Shown here one piece after another: positions 23,788-31,542 of a stretch of DNA of 35,949 bases. The position numbers and the translations under genes are program-made. Source of the stretch: an uncultured Muribaculaceae bacterium (GTDB lineage: Bacteria; Bacteroidota; Bacteroidia; Bacteroidales; Muribaculaceae). The notes beneath the pieces were generated by a model. The model searched no databases and was not told where the DNA came from. It saw only the letters and a program-made list of their open reading frames with translations. Position 1 is the first letter of the stretch; every line of letters starts with the position of its first letter. The stretch lies in contig CAJTJV010000030.1 in assembly GCA_910576775.1 (NCBI GenBank), positions 1 to 35,949 on the forward strand. Direction: 5' to 3'.

Positions 23788-24537
23788 ATGAAACTGCAAA
23801 CATTGTGTTTCGAGGGCGATTATACTCTTGAAAAAAGGGAGAAGGAGAAATCCAACTATTGCTATGTCAACTTGTATGCTACGACATTCGGCATAGCGCA
23901 GTATATTCTGACAGAATTACAGCCCATTGACCTTGACGGATGCGGAAAACTGACTGTCTGCGCTAATGTCGAGCCACAAAATGAGACATACGAACCGGGC
24001 TATCATACCTCTCCCGAATTGGGCGTGTCGTGGTATAATCTTGACATTGAAACATCCCGGAAACTTTACAGCCTTAAACGGTTCAGCAAAGCGTTCGGTG
24101 AGGAACTCAGCAATGAGTTTGAGAACTATGTTGCCAATATTATTATAGACATCCTTGTAGAGGTTGACCATATGCAAGGCGGCAAAAATAGCCTTGCAGA
24201 GCGGCGTAATGACATTTTGGAGCGGATGCGGGAGTGCGGGTGCGAGAAGGAAATCCTGCTCGAAAAATACTCGAAACTCCGGCGTGACAGAAAATATAGG
24301 GCGATGGTGTACCGTTGTATCGGTCACGGCATAGGCGATGCAATAAGAGTCGATTTAGTTAACTGTGCTACGGAAGAGGTCATCGTGTCAAGGTGGCTGG
24401 AGGAACTGCCCCACACTATTGATATGGCGGGGGCTGTCACCAAAACCGCTTGGGATGGCAATGAATTCAAGGTAACATTATACAAACGAAATCCAAGTTG
24501 GGTTGAAACAGTGGAAATGCCTGAAAACCAATCATAG
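23788..24537 (+). CDS. Unrecognised 249-aa cytoplasmic protein, candidate immunity protein
   Basis: I do not recognise this family. It has no signal peptide or membrane segment. The N-terminal 80 residues look beta-rich (CYVNLYATTFGIAQYILTEL, GKLTVCANVEPQ), the middle is helical (about 88-160, including NIIIDILVEVDHMQGG), and the C-terminus is beta-rich with VSRWLEELPHTIDM and FKVTLYKRNPSW. Cys residues are scattered without a zinc pattern. It lies 7 bp after the PoNi gene and is followed after 1 bp by a Sel1 gene. That placement makes an immunity or immunity-accessory role plausible, but nothing in the sequence proves it. Confidence 0.65.
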   Translation: MKLQTLCFEGDYTLEKREKEKSNYCYVNLYATTFGIAQYILTELQPIDLDGCGKLTVCANVEPQNETYEPGYHTSPELGVSWYNLDIETSRKLYSLKRFSKAFGEELSNEFENYVANIIIDILVEVDHMQGGKNSLAERRNDILERMRECGCEKEILLEKYSKLRRDRKYRAMVYRCIGHGIGDAIRVDLVNCATEEVIVSRWLEELPHTIDMAGAVTKTAWDGNEFKVTLYKRNPSWVETVEMPENQS

Positions 24538-24538
24538 A

Positions 24539-25621
24539 ATGATGATTAAGTACGAAAAGAAATATACCGACAAGTCGTTTGACATTGATAAGTGTCGGGA
24601 GTCGGCGCAATCGGGCTATGCTCCGGCACAATATCAGCTCGGACAATGTTATGAAGAAGGCTTTGGCGTGGAGCGCAATCTGGCAAAAGCCTTCAAATTG
24701 TACTGGCTTGCATCAGACAAATGCCGCCCGGCAAAAGAACGTCTTGACAAGGACAGCTATCAAGGGCAACTCACCAAATGGCTGAAAAAGGCGGTGAACG
24801 GCAAGCAGTTGGCTGGTGCTGACTTGGCGGAAGCGATGTGTATGCTCGGATGCTGTTATCAGCATGGTTGGGGTGTTGATTGCGACATGATTTCAGCTGT
24901 GGAATGGTGGCAGAAGGCCGCAGAGTTAGGCGATGCTTATGCCAATGACCGTTTAGGCTATTGTTACAGCCTCGGCAAAGGAGATCTGCCGAAAGATGCG
25001 GAGCAGGCTTTCGCTCACTATCTGAAAGCGGCGGAAGTCGGATATTCCGAGGATTTTTTCTCAGTAGGATTGTGTTATAAAGATGGTGACGGAGTGGAAC
25101 GTGATGCTGAAAAAGCCTTTGGCTGGTTCAAGAAAGCTGCTGAGCATCACAATCCAATGGCTTGGGTGGAGCTTGGTAACTGTTATGCCGCAGGGAGTGG
25201 CACAGCGCAGGATTATCGAAAAGCAGTCGAGTGGTATCGCAAGGTGGTGGATCTTGGCGGAAATGCCTTCCCCGACGCACTGCGCGGTCTCGGCAACTGT
25301 TATGCGGCAGGGTATGGCGTAGAACAGGATTGGGACAAGGCGGTTGAGTTATACCGTCAGGCAGCAAAAGCGGATGACCCCGAATCGCAATACTTCCTTG
25401 CCCGATGCTATGCCGAGGGACATGGTGTTGAACAGGATATGGCAGAGGCTGTGCACTTATACAAAAAGGCGGCGACAAATATCAACGAAAACAAGAAATA
25501 TTACGGACATCCGGGAGCCATGCGTTGTTTGGGCGATTGCTATGCCAATGGAATCGGTGTAAGGAAAAATGCGAAACAGGCCGCCGCATGGTACGCCAAA
25601 GCTGCCGAACAGGAACCGTAA
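24539..25621 (+). CDS. Sel1-like repeat protein (360 aa)
   Basis: About 360 residues from ATG 24539 (tandem ATG at 24542), one base after the previous stop. It has about eight regular Sel1 repeats with the canonical signature, for example LGQCYEEGFGVERNLAKAF, LGCCYQHGWGVDCDMISAV, LGNCYAAGSGTAQDYRKAV, LGNCYAAGYGVEQDWDKAV, LARCYAEGHGVEQDMAEAV and LGDCYANGIGVRKNAKQAA. The repeats are much more uniform than in the two upstream Sel1 genes, which suggests more recent repeat expansion. It is the last gene of the run; a stem-loop follows at 25672-25704. Confidence 0.87.
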   Translation: MMIKYEKKYTDKSFDIDKCRESAQSGYAPAQYQLGQCYEEGFGVERNLAKAFKLYWLASDKCRPAKERLDKDSYQGQLTKWLKKAVNGKQLAGADLAEAMCMLGCCYQHGWGVDCDMISAVEWWQKAAELGDAYANDRLGYCYSLGKGDLPKDAEQAFAHYLKAAEVGYSEDFFSVGLCYKDGDGVERDAEKAFGWFKKAAEHHNPMAWVELGNCYAAGSGTAQDYRKAVEWYRKVVDLGGNAFPDALRGLGNCYAAGYGVEQDWDKAVELYRQAAKADDPESQYFLARCYAEGHGVEQDMAEAVHLYKKAATNINENKKYYGHPGAMRCLGDCYANGIGVRKNAKQAAAWYAKAAEQEP

Positions 25622-25671
25622 TAACAAATGGATAAAACCTGATTTCAGATTACTGAGAGGCTGTAATAAAA

Positions 25672-25704
25672 AGAACTGCAACGCCGTGAAGGCGGTACAG
25701 TTCT
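25672..25704. terminator. Stem-loop after the ten-gene run
   Basis: AGAACTG (25672-25678) pairs with CAGTTCT (25698-25704), and CGCC (25682-25685) with GGCG (25691-25694), with a small symmetric internal loop. It lies between the operon end and the convergent PepSY-like gene and may terminate both. The T-tract on the plus side is short (gaaatatttg). Confidence 0.6.
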
Positions 25705-25732
25705 GAAATATTTGTTAATTGGAGGGTTCGGC

Positions 25733-26170
25733 TTAATCGTAGCGGAGAAATTCGCCGTCATTGTTGAATTTCATATCTACACCGTTTGAAAGTTCTATCT
25801 CATATCCGGACCTCTCCTTCTCCATGCCGACAATATGGGTCTTGGGTTGGTGCTTGGCGACATAGTTCCGGATAGCTTGCGGCACCATGGAATTGGGCAC
25901 TGATTTTGAACTTGCCACTTCAATATTGTCCCAATTGCCGTTATTATCGAATGAAATCTCGGTACCGTCGGTAAGTACGGTTTCATATTCCGTGACATGT
26001 CCGAGAGTCTTTTCAATCTTTACGACACTGACTTTTGCCTTGAAATTATTGTTGATAGTAGTACGTGCAGCTTCCGGAAGCACAGAGGCATCGCGGGAAT
26101 AATCGTCGCCGGCAAAAGCACTTGAAGAAAGGCCCAAAGCCGCCAGCATTATGAATAGTATTTTTCTCAT
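25733..26170 (-). CDS. PepSY-like (DUF2874-type) periplasmic protein
   Basis: A 145-residue exported protein: signal peptide MRKILFIMLAALGLSSSAFAG, then two copies of a PepSY-like fold, roughly 32-85 (LPEAARTTINNNFK...EYETVLTDGTEISFDNNGNWDNIE) and 90-145 (VPQAIRNYVAKHQPK...GYEIELSNGVDMKFNNDGEFLRYD). Both end in the FDNNGNW/FNNDGEF turn typical of the Bacteroidota PepSY-like group (DUF2874, BLIP-like fold). Family members are small periplasmic proteins of unknown role. It is a single gene, convergent with the preceding operon. Confidence 0.88.
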   Translation of the reverse strand: MRKILFIMLAALGLSSSAFAGDDYSRDASVLPEAARTTINNNFKAKVSVVKIEKTLGHVTEYETVLTDGTEISFDNNGNWDNIEVASSKSVPNSMVPQAIRNYVAKHQPKTHIVGMEKERSGYEIELSNGVDMKFNNDGEFLRYD

Positions 26171-26320
26171 ATCAGCAGTTTTTTATTTCTATTGAATAAC
26201 AAACCGCTCGCCTGCAAAGTTTTTCAACCTATCGGAGATTCCGAAAAATTCAACAAAATGAAAATTTATTGGATATCGGCAGCTTTTAAGTTTATGATTG
26301 TAGATTGAATCGGAGGGTAG

Positions 26321-27325
26321 TTATTTCTCGCCGACGGCTTCTTTAATGAAATCAGTGAGGTCGATAGTATAGGAACGGTATGACTGTGCGGCCACTACAC
26401 CTGCACCTGTAGATACATTACTGAAACCGCGGATAGAGTCGCCAAGCCCCAGGTTGCCGAGATCCTCGAGAGTGCCGTTATCACGTTGCCACAGATAGTT
26501 ACTCCAGTTATAGAAACTCTGCGAAACGCTGTGCAGGGTAAATTCAAATCCGCATTCGAAATATTCCGAAAGCCAATGCTCTGAATCTGCCATCCACCGG
26601 CAGGAAGAAAATATCAGGTGCAGTGGATAGGTTTTCCCGGAGAATTGTCTATCTGTAAAAAACGTGAATCCCGAAGCATCGCTTCCCATAACCGACTCAA
26701 ATATTCCTATATGTTCGGAAAATATTGGTTCTGCGCTGTATTGGAAGGTTCCCATATCGAAATAAGTGGCCGGAGGGTATGGAGAGAAAAGTTCATCACC
26801 CGAGCCTTCAGGTGCACTTCTGTTATAGCCGTAATACGATATTCCATAGAAATTTTCATGGCCGGCAGGATCGGGAATCTTCAGGGTTGCGGAGATATTG
26901 AACTCTACGCTTGCCGAATATGCCGGTAGTTCGGCGTTTCCTGTATATACATCGGTTAAGGAAGCTGTCCATTCAAACGATTCGGCCTCGACTGCTACCG
27001 GAACCATCACTTCAGCCTCGGCACGGCCATATTCACGACTTTCGGCAACTATATGTATACGGTCCCCTTCCCGGGGCAGATAAGCATCGTCACATAGTTC
27101 ACCATTAGCATAAATTGCAACTATCGCATCATCCACGGTGAGGTCGGTACTTTCGTCAGTATAGAGTTTTGTCCTTGTGACTGATACCTCTATCGGTTCT
27201 CCGGCCGTGATAAGTGAGTTGAGACAGAGTACAGGAGTGGTATCTATATCCGGCGTAAAAGCCTCGTAGCATCCGCATAGGCTTAGCGCCATTATCGCTG
27301 ATATTATATGTTTTAAAATAGCCAT
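26321..27325 (-). CDS. DUF4249 outer-membrane lipoprotein
   Basis: A 334-residue lipoprotein (lipobox LSLCGC, lipidated Cys19) of the DUF4249 family: PVLCLNSLITAGEPIEVSVTRT, then a DDAIVAIYANG block and a YLPREGDRIHIVAESREYGRAEAEVMVP block. These families sit beside STN-type TonB receptors and are thought to be their surface partners, analogous to SusD-type proteins. The start overlaps the 3' end of the receptor gene by 13 bp, so the two are translated together. Substrate unknown. Confidence 0.88.
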   Translation of the reverse strand: MAILKHIISAIMALSLCGCYEAFTPDIDTTPVLCLNSLITAGEPIEVSVTRTKLYTDESTDLTVDDAIVAIYANGELCDDAYLPREGDRIHIVAESREYGRAEAEVMVPVAVEAESFEWTASLTDVYTGNAELPAYSASVEFNISATLKIPDPAGHENFYGISYYGYNRSAPEGSGDELFSPYPPATYFDMGTFQYSAEPIFSEHIGIFESVMGSDASGFTFFTDRQFSGKTYPLHLIFSSCRWMADSEHWLSEYFECGFEFTLHSVSQSFYNWSNYLWQRDNGTLEDLGNLGLGDSIRGFSNVSTGAGVVAAQSYRSYTIDLTDFIKEAVGEK

Positions 27326-29739
27326 GTGTACGAAACAGATGGAATAACCGGTAATAATTTAACTTTTTCGAATACGGGCCTGGACGTATAATATATGCCG
27401 TCCGGTGTTCTTTCGATGATTTCCTTGGTGCCGCGCCGTATAGCGATTGTATTCATGTGGCAATAAGCGTTGTAGAGACTGAAAGTCCAGTACCCGCGAC
27501 TGTTATTAACCGTACACGAAAGGTCGAGCCTGTGATAGAAAGGCAACCGATAGTTGTTGATACCGGTTCGGAGTGGAATTTCGTCTTTATAGCTTCCACC
27601 GAAATCCGGTTGTTCCCAAACCTGCGGCATGAGTGTGAAGCGGTTGCCGGAATGTCCGGTCCATGCCGCGTTCAACGATACTTTCTCGCTTATTTTCCAG
27701 TTCGCGGTAATGTTTATTGTATGGCGGTTATCGAAACGTGCAGGGAATGTCTTTCCGCCGTTCTTGTCCTTGAAAGTGCGGTCGGCCCACGCCAGGGAGT
27801 AGGAAATATGTCCTGTTATACGTCCGAAAACCTTGCGGATCTCGAAATCTATGCCTTTTGCTGTTCCACGACCGGATGTGAGGCGCGCGTTCCACATCTC
27901 CAACGGTGGCTTCAGATAATATTCGTCGCGATAATCAATAAGGTTGTGCATCGATTTGTAATAGGCTTCTACCGATGCCGTCAGTTTGCCGTCGGGGGAT
28001 TCCCAATAGCCACCGACAGAGACCTTGTCGGCGGTCTGAGGCTTGAAATCACCTGTAATGGGAATCCATTGGTCGGTGGGCAACGAAAGATAGCTTTGCG
28101 ACAGTTGATGGACATATTGTACTGTACGGCTGTATGCCGCTTTTACAGTTACGTTTTTCGAGACCCGCCAGGCGAGTGACAAACGAGGCGATACTCCTTG
28201 GCGTGTCTTTCCTCCTACACCGAATAGCGAGGCATGTATGCCTATATTGGCACGCAAGACGTTGGAGATTTTCCATTCATCTTCGATATATACATTGAAC
28301 TCGTTGGCTCGGTAATTCCACATGGAATCGCGGGAATCTACATTGGTGCCATTGAAATCATAATGCTTCGTAGTACGGCCGGGCAGAAAAGAATGGCGGG
28401 TATAACCCGCACCGAAACGTATCCGGGAATTATCGGCCGGCTGCCAGTCGAAATCGCCACGGATAATCCAATCGTTTATGTTGTTATCGGTCTTTGTCAT
28501 GAATTTGGACTCCGTTGCATTTTCTGTAGTATTGTCACGAGTGTAATAATCGTGCGTCATTCCGGAGAAGAACCGGGTGTAGGCGGCGGTGAATTCTACG
28601 GTAAGAGCAGGCGCTATCTTGTAATTTAAACCCGCCTGAGCCACAAGATTGCCCCAGTGCATATTGAACTTATCATCCTCATACCATAACTCCGTTATTT
28701 CCTTGCCCTTTGTACCTGTCTTGAGAATATCATCGCCGAAATATATACTCACAAATCCTGTGGCGCGCTTGTTGAACCGGTGTGTTATCTTCCCGTTCAA
28801 ATCCATGAATGCATATCGAAACCGTGTTTTATCTTCAGTATAGGAATTGGCAATGGCAAGCATAGGTATGGAAAGCACCTCATACCAGGAACGCCGCAGG
28901 CCTATAAGATAACTGGTCTTTTTTCCTATCGGTCCGGAAATATTGAAGGCTCCGGAGGTAAGTCCGAGGCGGCCGGAGCCATGGTGTCCTTCAGTGCGTC
29001 CGTTGTTGAGCCGCACATCCATGAAGGAGGACAAGCGTCCGTCATATTTTGCCGGCATGGATGACTTGAAAAAGTCGATATACCGGATTATATCGGTGTT
29101 GAATGCCGAAAAAAGGCCTGCGAAATGATTAACCTGATAAAGCGGCACATTATCGAGCATAAATAAATTCTCGTCTGCATTGCCACCGTGTACGTACATA
29201 CCTGCCAGCCCCTCGGTGCCCTCTGCCACGCCGGGCTGCATCTGTAGTGTCTTTATAACATCGCTCTCACCGAAAAGAGCCGGAGTATTGCGCACTTCCT
29301 CGGCAGTAATTTTTCTTGCTCCGATTTCAGCTGTCTCAACGGCAGGAGCCTCAAGACGTGATACAACTATGATTTCGTCAAGCATCGTAGCCTTAGAGGT
29401 ATCCGCCGCGGCTCTATAGACTATCTTGGTATTCTTTTTCTTCTCTTTGCGTATCTTCCTGCGACGTAGAATCACATTGTCGCCTTTGATCCGGTATTCA
29501 ATTCCCGTTCCACAGAACATACCGTCGAGTACTTTGCGAAGCGGTTTGTCCTGCGCCTCGACAGATATGCGGAGGTCTTTGAGAATGTCGGAGGAATAAA
29601 CGAAATTCATTCCTGTCTGTTCCACAATATTCCGGAACACCTCGGCGGCAGGTCTGTCGGCGGCACTGATACTCACATTCCGGCCTACCGACAGCAACGA
29701 CGTGGAGAGTAATCCTATTATGAATAATAACCGTTTCAT
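27313..29739 (-). CDS. TonB-dependent outer-membrane receptor with STN domain
   Basis: An 808-residue receptor. After the signal peptide (1-18) comes an STN signalling domain (about 22-92, ending YRIKGDNVILRRRK), a short basic linker, a plug domain (about 125-235, LFGESDVIKTLQMQPGV.EG..G.YVHGGNADENLFMLDNVPLY) and a 22-strand barrel ending in an aromatic residue (VSYTWLF). The STN domain indicates cell-surface signalling to the ECF sigma factor encoded upstream. No carboxypeptidase-like repeat is visible before the plug. Its ATG overlaps the DUF4974 gene stop (29736-29739). Substrate cannot be predicted; the DUF4249 partner suggests a peptide or small molecule, not necessarily a glycan. Confidence 0.93.
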   Translation of the reverse strand: MKRLLFIIGLLSTSLLSVGRNVSISAADRPAAEVFRNIVEQTGMNFVYSSDILKDLRISVEAQDKPLRKVLDGMFCGTGIEYRIKGDNVILRRRKIRKEKKKNTKIVYRAAADTSKATMLDEIIVVSRLEAPAVETAEIGARKITAEEVRNTPALFGESDVIKTLQMQPGVAEGTEGLAGMYVHGGNADENLFMLDNVPLYQVNHFAGLFSAFNTDIIRYIDFFKSSMPAKYDGRLSSFMDVRLNNGRTEGHHGSGRLGLTSGAFNISGPIGKKTSYLIGLRRSWYEVLSIPMLAIANSYTEDKTRFRYAFMDLNGKITHRFNKRATGFVSIYFGDDILKTGTKGKEITELWYEDDKFNMHWGNLVAQAGLNYKIAPALTVEFTAAYTRFFSGMTHDYYTRDNTTENATESKFMTKTDNNINDWIIRGDFDWQPADNSRIRFGAGYTRHSFLPGRTTKHYDFNGTNVDSRDSMWNYRANEFNVYIEDEWKISNVLRANIGIHASLFGVGGKTRQGVSPRLSLAWRVSKNVTVKAAYSRTVQYVHQLSQSYLSLPTDQWIPITGDFKPQTADKVSVGGYWESPDGKLTASVEAYYKSMHNLIDYRDEYYLKPPLEMWNARLTSGRGTAKGIDFEIRKVFGRITGHISYSLAWADRTFKDKNGGKTFPARFDNRHTINITANWKISEKVSLNAAWTGHSGNRFTLMPQVWEQPDFGGSYKDEIPLRTGINNYRLPFYHRLDLSCTVNNSRGYWTFSLYNAYCHMNTIAIRRGTKEIIERTPDGIYYTSRPVFEKVKLLPVIPSVSYTWLF

Positions 29740-30182
29740 TTGCCGCTGATTTCCATCTCCGTACCGAGGATGTCATTTATTGTCTCAACAAGGTCGGCTG
29801 CGGTACCTTCATAGTGGAGCGACAGGCGCATGTCCCCGGCATTCTCGGGAAGACCGCTTATCTCTACTCCATAAACTTCCTTTATTTTCTCCACTACAGC
29901 AGTCAGCGGAATATCCTCGAAATCAATGACTTTTATTTCAGCAACCGAAGCCGGAGCAGTCTCTTCATGCACGACGTTTTCATTTGAAGGCATATAATGC
30001 GTATTCCGGATTAGTATGGCTGCCGTAGCGCCGAATACGACGAAGACCGCCACAGCAGCTGCAATCTTTGCCGGCGTCCACCATCGGACATAGCGGATTC
30101 CCATCCGGGCGAGAGCTTTGTCAGCTGCAAAAAGTCCCTTGCGATAATGCCGCGCTACAAAATCTATGTTTTTGTTCTCCAT
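29736..30182 (-). CDS. Short DUF4974 membrane protein, reduced anti-sigma-like
   Basis: A 148-residue protein: a cytoplasmic N-terminus (MENKNIDFVARHYRKGLFAADKALARMG, about 1-38), one membrane helix (about 39-60), then a periplasmic DUF4974 domain (about 82-148, IKVIDFEDIPLTAVVEKIKEVYGVEIS). A normal FecR-type anti-sigma has the FecR domain between helix and DUF4974; it is missing here. The DUF4974 fold resembles an STN domain, so it may read the STN state of the receptor encoded directly downstream. Its position between the sigma factor and receptor genes supports a signalling role. Confidence 0.8.
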   Translation of the reverse strand: MENKNIDFVARHYRKGLFAADKALARMGIRYVRWWTPAKIAAAVAVFVVFGATAAILIRNTHYMPSNENVVHEETAPASVAEIKVIDFEDIPLTAVVEKIKEVYGVEISGLPENAGDMRLSLHYEGTAADLVETINDILGTEMEISGK

Positions 30183-30187
30183 AACTG

Positions 30188-30766
30188 TCAGAAATCAATG
30201 CCTACACGAAATGAAAAGTAGGGACGAACATGGTGCCGACGACCGACGTAATACAATTCATAGGAATCCGGAGAATCAAACGTTCCTTCGAAATGTTCAG
30301 CCGTATAGCCGGCAAGGCTTAGTCCGGCTCCGATATTTATACCCGTTTTTCTTCCCCAGTTGAATCGATAGCCTATTGTCGGGGAAAAATAGGCACCGAC
30401 GCCTTCCGCCAGATTCGCACCGACACGAATGTCGCCGAAAGGTGTGAATTTTCCGAATTTAAGATCTATACGTCCTTGTATGAATACAGGCACTACCCAG
30501 TTTTCGAGTGTGGCGCACCGCTCCATCCCGAGACCGGCACCAATGAAAAACATCTGATTTATCTGATAGCCATGTGAGGTCGTAAGCCCGGTATAGAATG
30601 TATTTTCGCGATATATTACTATGGAATTTTCCGTGAATCCACCGAACCTTTCGTTGCGCAGACTGTTGCTCCATTCCACAAATCCGCGATATCCGCGTTG
30701 CGGTTGGCGCGCTTCTGCCGGAAGAACGAGAAGCGCAATGCAGATAAGAAATATAAATTTTTTCAT
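30188..30766 (-). CDS. Small outer-membrane beta-barrel protein
   Basis: A 192-residue exported protein with signal peptide MKKFIFLICIALLVLPAEA. The rest alternates hydrophobic and polar residues in amphipathic strands (GYQINQMFFIGAGLGME, VPVFIQGRIDLKFGKFTPFGDIRVGANL, GYRFNWGRKTGINIGAGLSLAGY), ending in RPYFSFRVGIDF, a terminal aromatic barrel signature. It resembles small 8-strand barrel proteins. Its gene is 5 bp upstream of the DUF4974 gene and shares its strand. Function unknown. Confidence 0.78.
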   Translation of the reverse strand: MKKFIFLICIALLVLPAEARQPQRGYRGFVEWSNSLRNERFGGFTENSIVIYRENTFYTGLTTSHGYQINQMFFIGAGLGMERCATLENWVVPVFIQGRIDLKFGKFTPFGDIRVGANLAEGVGAYFSPTIGYRFNWGRKTGINIGAGLSLAGYTAEHFEGTFDSPDSYELYYVGRRHHVRPYFSFRVGIDF

Positions 30767-30834
30767 GATGAATGATTGTCTTTACCTCTATGACGCACAT
30801 CATCACGAAAAGTCCTATCCGAAAATGAAGAAAT

Positions 30835-31335
30835 TTAAAGAAAGGGCAGAAAAAATGGCTTGTGTCCGGTGGAGAGTGCTTCGCGCAGACGGCAGAAAGC
30901 CTTGGTAAGCTGATTCTTGACTGTCTTTTCGGATAGGCCGAGCTCTTCAGCTATTTCCTCATTACTCAGGCCGTCGCGTTTGCTCATCAGGAATATTTCG
31001 CGGCAGCGTTCCGGCAGAGCGTCGATTGCGCGCCATATACATGCATCGCGTTCGGAGGTATCAACTGATTCTTCCGTTACATCCGGAATACTATCTATGT
31101 CAGCCATCTCACGAAGGCCGCGTAGATGGCTTATGCATCCGTTGCGGACGCTGCGGTAGATGAAAGATTTAAAATTATCTATTTCCGTGCCGTCGCTTAT
31201 GGACTGCCATGCTTTCATGAAAGAATTCTGTACAATATCTTCTGCGGCATCGGAATCTTCGACTATACGCATCGCGTACATGCCTAATGGCAGGTACAAC
31301 CTTCGGAATATGTCTGCGAATTCTTTTTCAGTCAT
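30835..31335 (-). CDS. ECF-family RNA polymerase sigma factor
   Basis: A 166-residue ECF sigma factor. Region 2 (about 8-75) includes the core-binding AEDIVQNSFMKAW; region 4 (about 110-160) includes LPERCREIFLMSKRDGLSNEEIAEELGLSEKTVKNQL with its HTH. It is the Bacteroidetes type that pairs with FecR/DUF4974 anti-sigma and STN-TonB receptors, all of which follow in the same direction. A TAATTTTG promoter box lies 13 bp upstream of the start. Confidence 0.93.
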   Translation of the reverse strand: MTEKEFADIFRRLYLPLGMYAMRIVEDSDAAEDIVQNSFMKAWQSISDGTEIDNFKSFIYRSVRNGCISHLRGLREMADIDSIPDVTEESVDTSERDACIWRAIDALPERCREIFLMSKRDGLSNEEIAEELGLSEKTVKNQLTKAFCRLREALSTGHKPFFLPFL

Positions 31336-31347
31336 AGCAATCTACGG

Positions 31348-31355
31348 CAAAATTA
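31348..31355 (-). promoter_or_regulatory. Sigma-factor gene promoter -7 box
   Basis: TAATTTTG on the minus strand (CAAAATTA on plus) matches TAnnTTTG and lies 12 bp before the ATG at 31335, giving a very short leader. Confidence 0.5.
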
Positions 31356-31491
31356 GAAAAAGATTCGTGCGTACCGAAAATTTACAAAAATTTTTATCAG
31401 GCCGTGAACTATTTCCGATGGCCTGCGTTTATAAGGTACATAGCAAGATTACTTTTTCCATTGCAAGAAATGTGATAATGATTGGTTTATA

Positions 31492-31527
31492 CCACGGCAG
31501 CGGCTCTGTGAAGCGCCGCTGCCGTGG
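31492..31527 (+). terminator. GC-rich 13-bp hairpin
   Basis: CCACGGCAGCGGC (31492-31504) pairs perfectly with GCCGCTGCCGTGG (31515-31527), followed on the plus strand by TGTTTTGCC. It lies 15 bp downstream of the transporter stop codon (minus strand), where it probably works as a terminator for that gene despite the better T-tract on the other strand. Confidence 0.65.
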
Positions 31528-31542
31528 TGTTTTGCCGTAATG

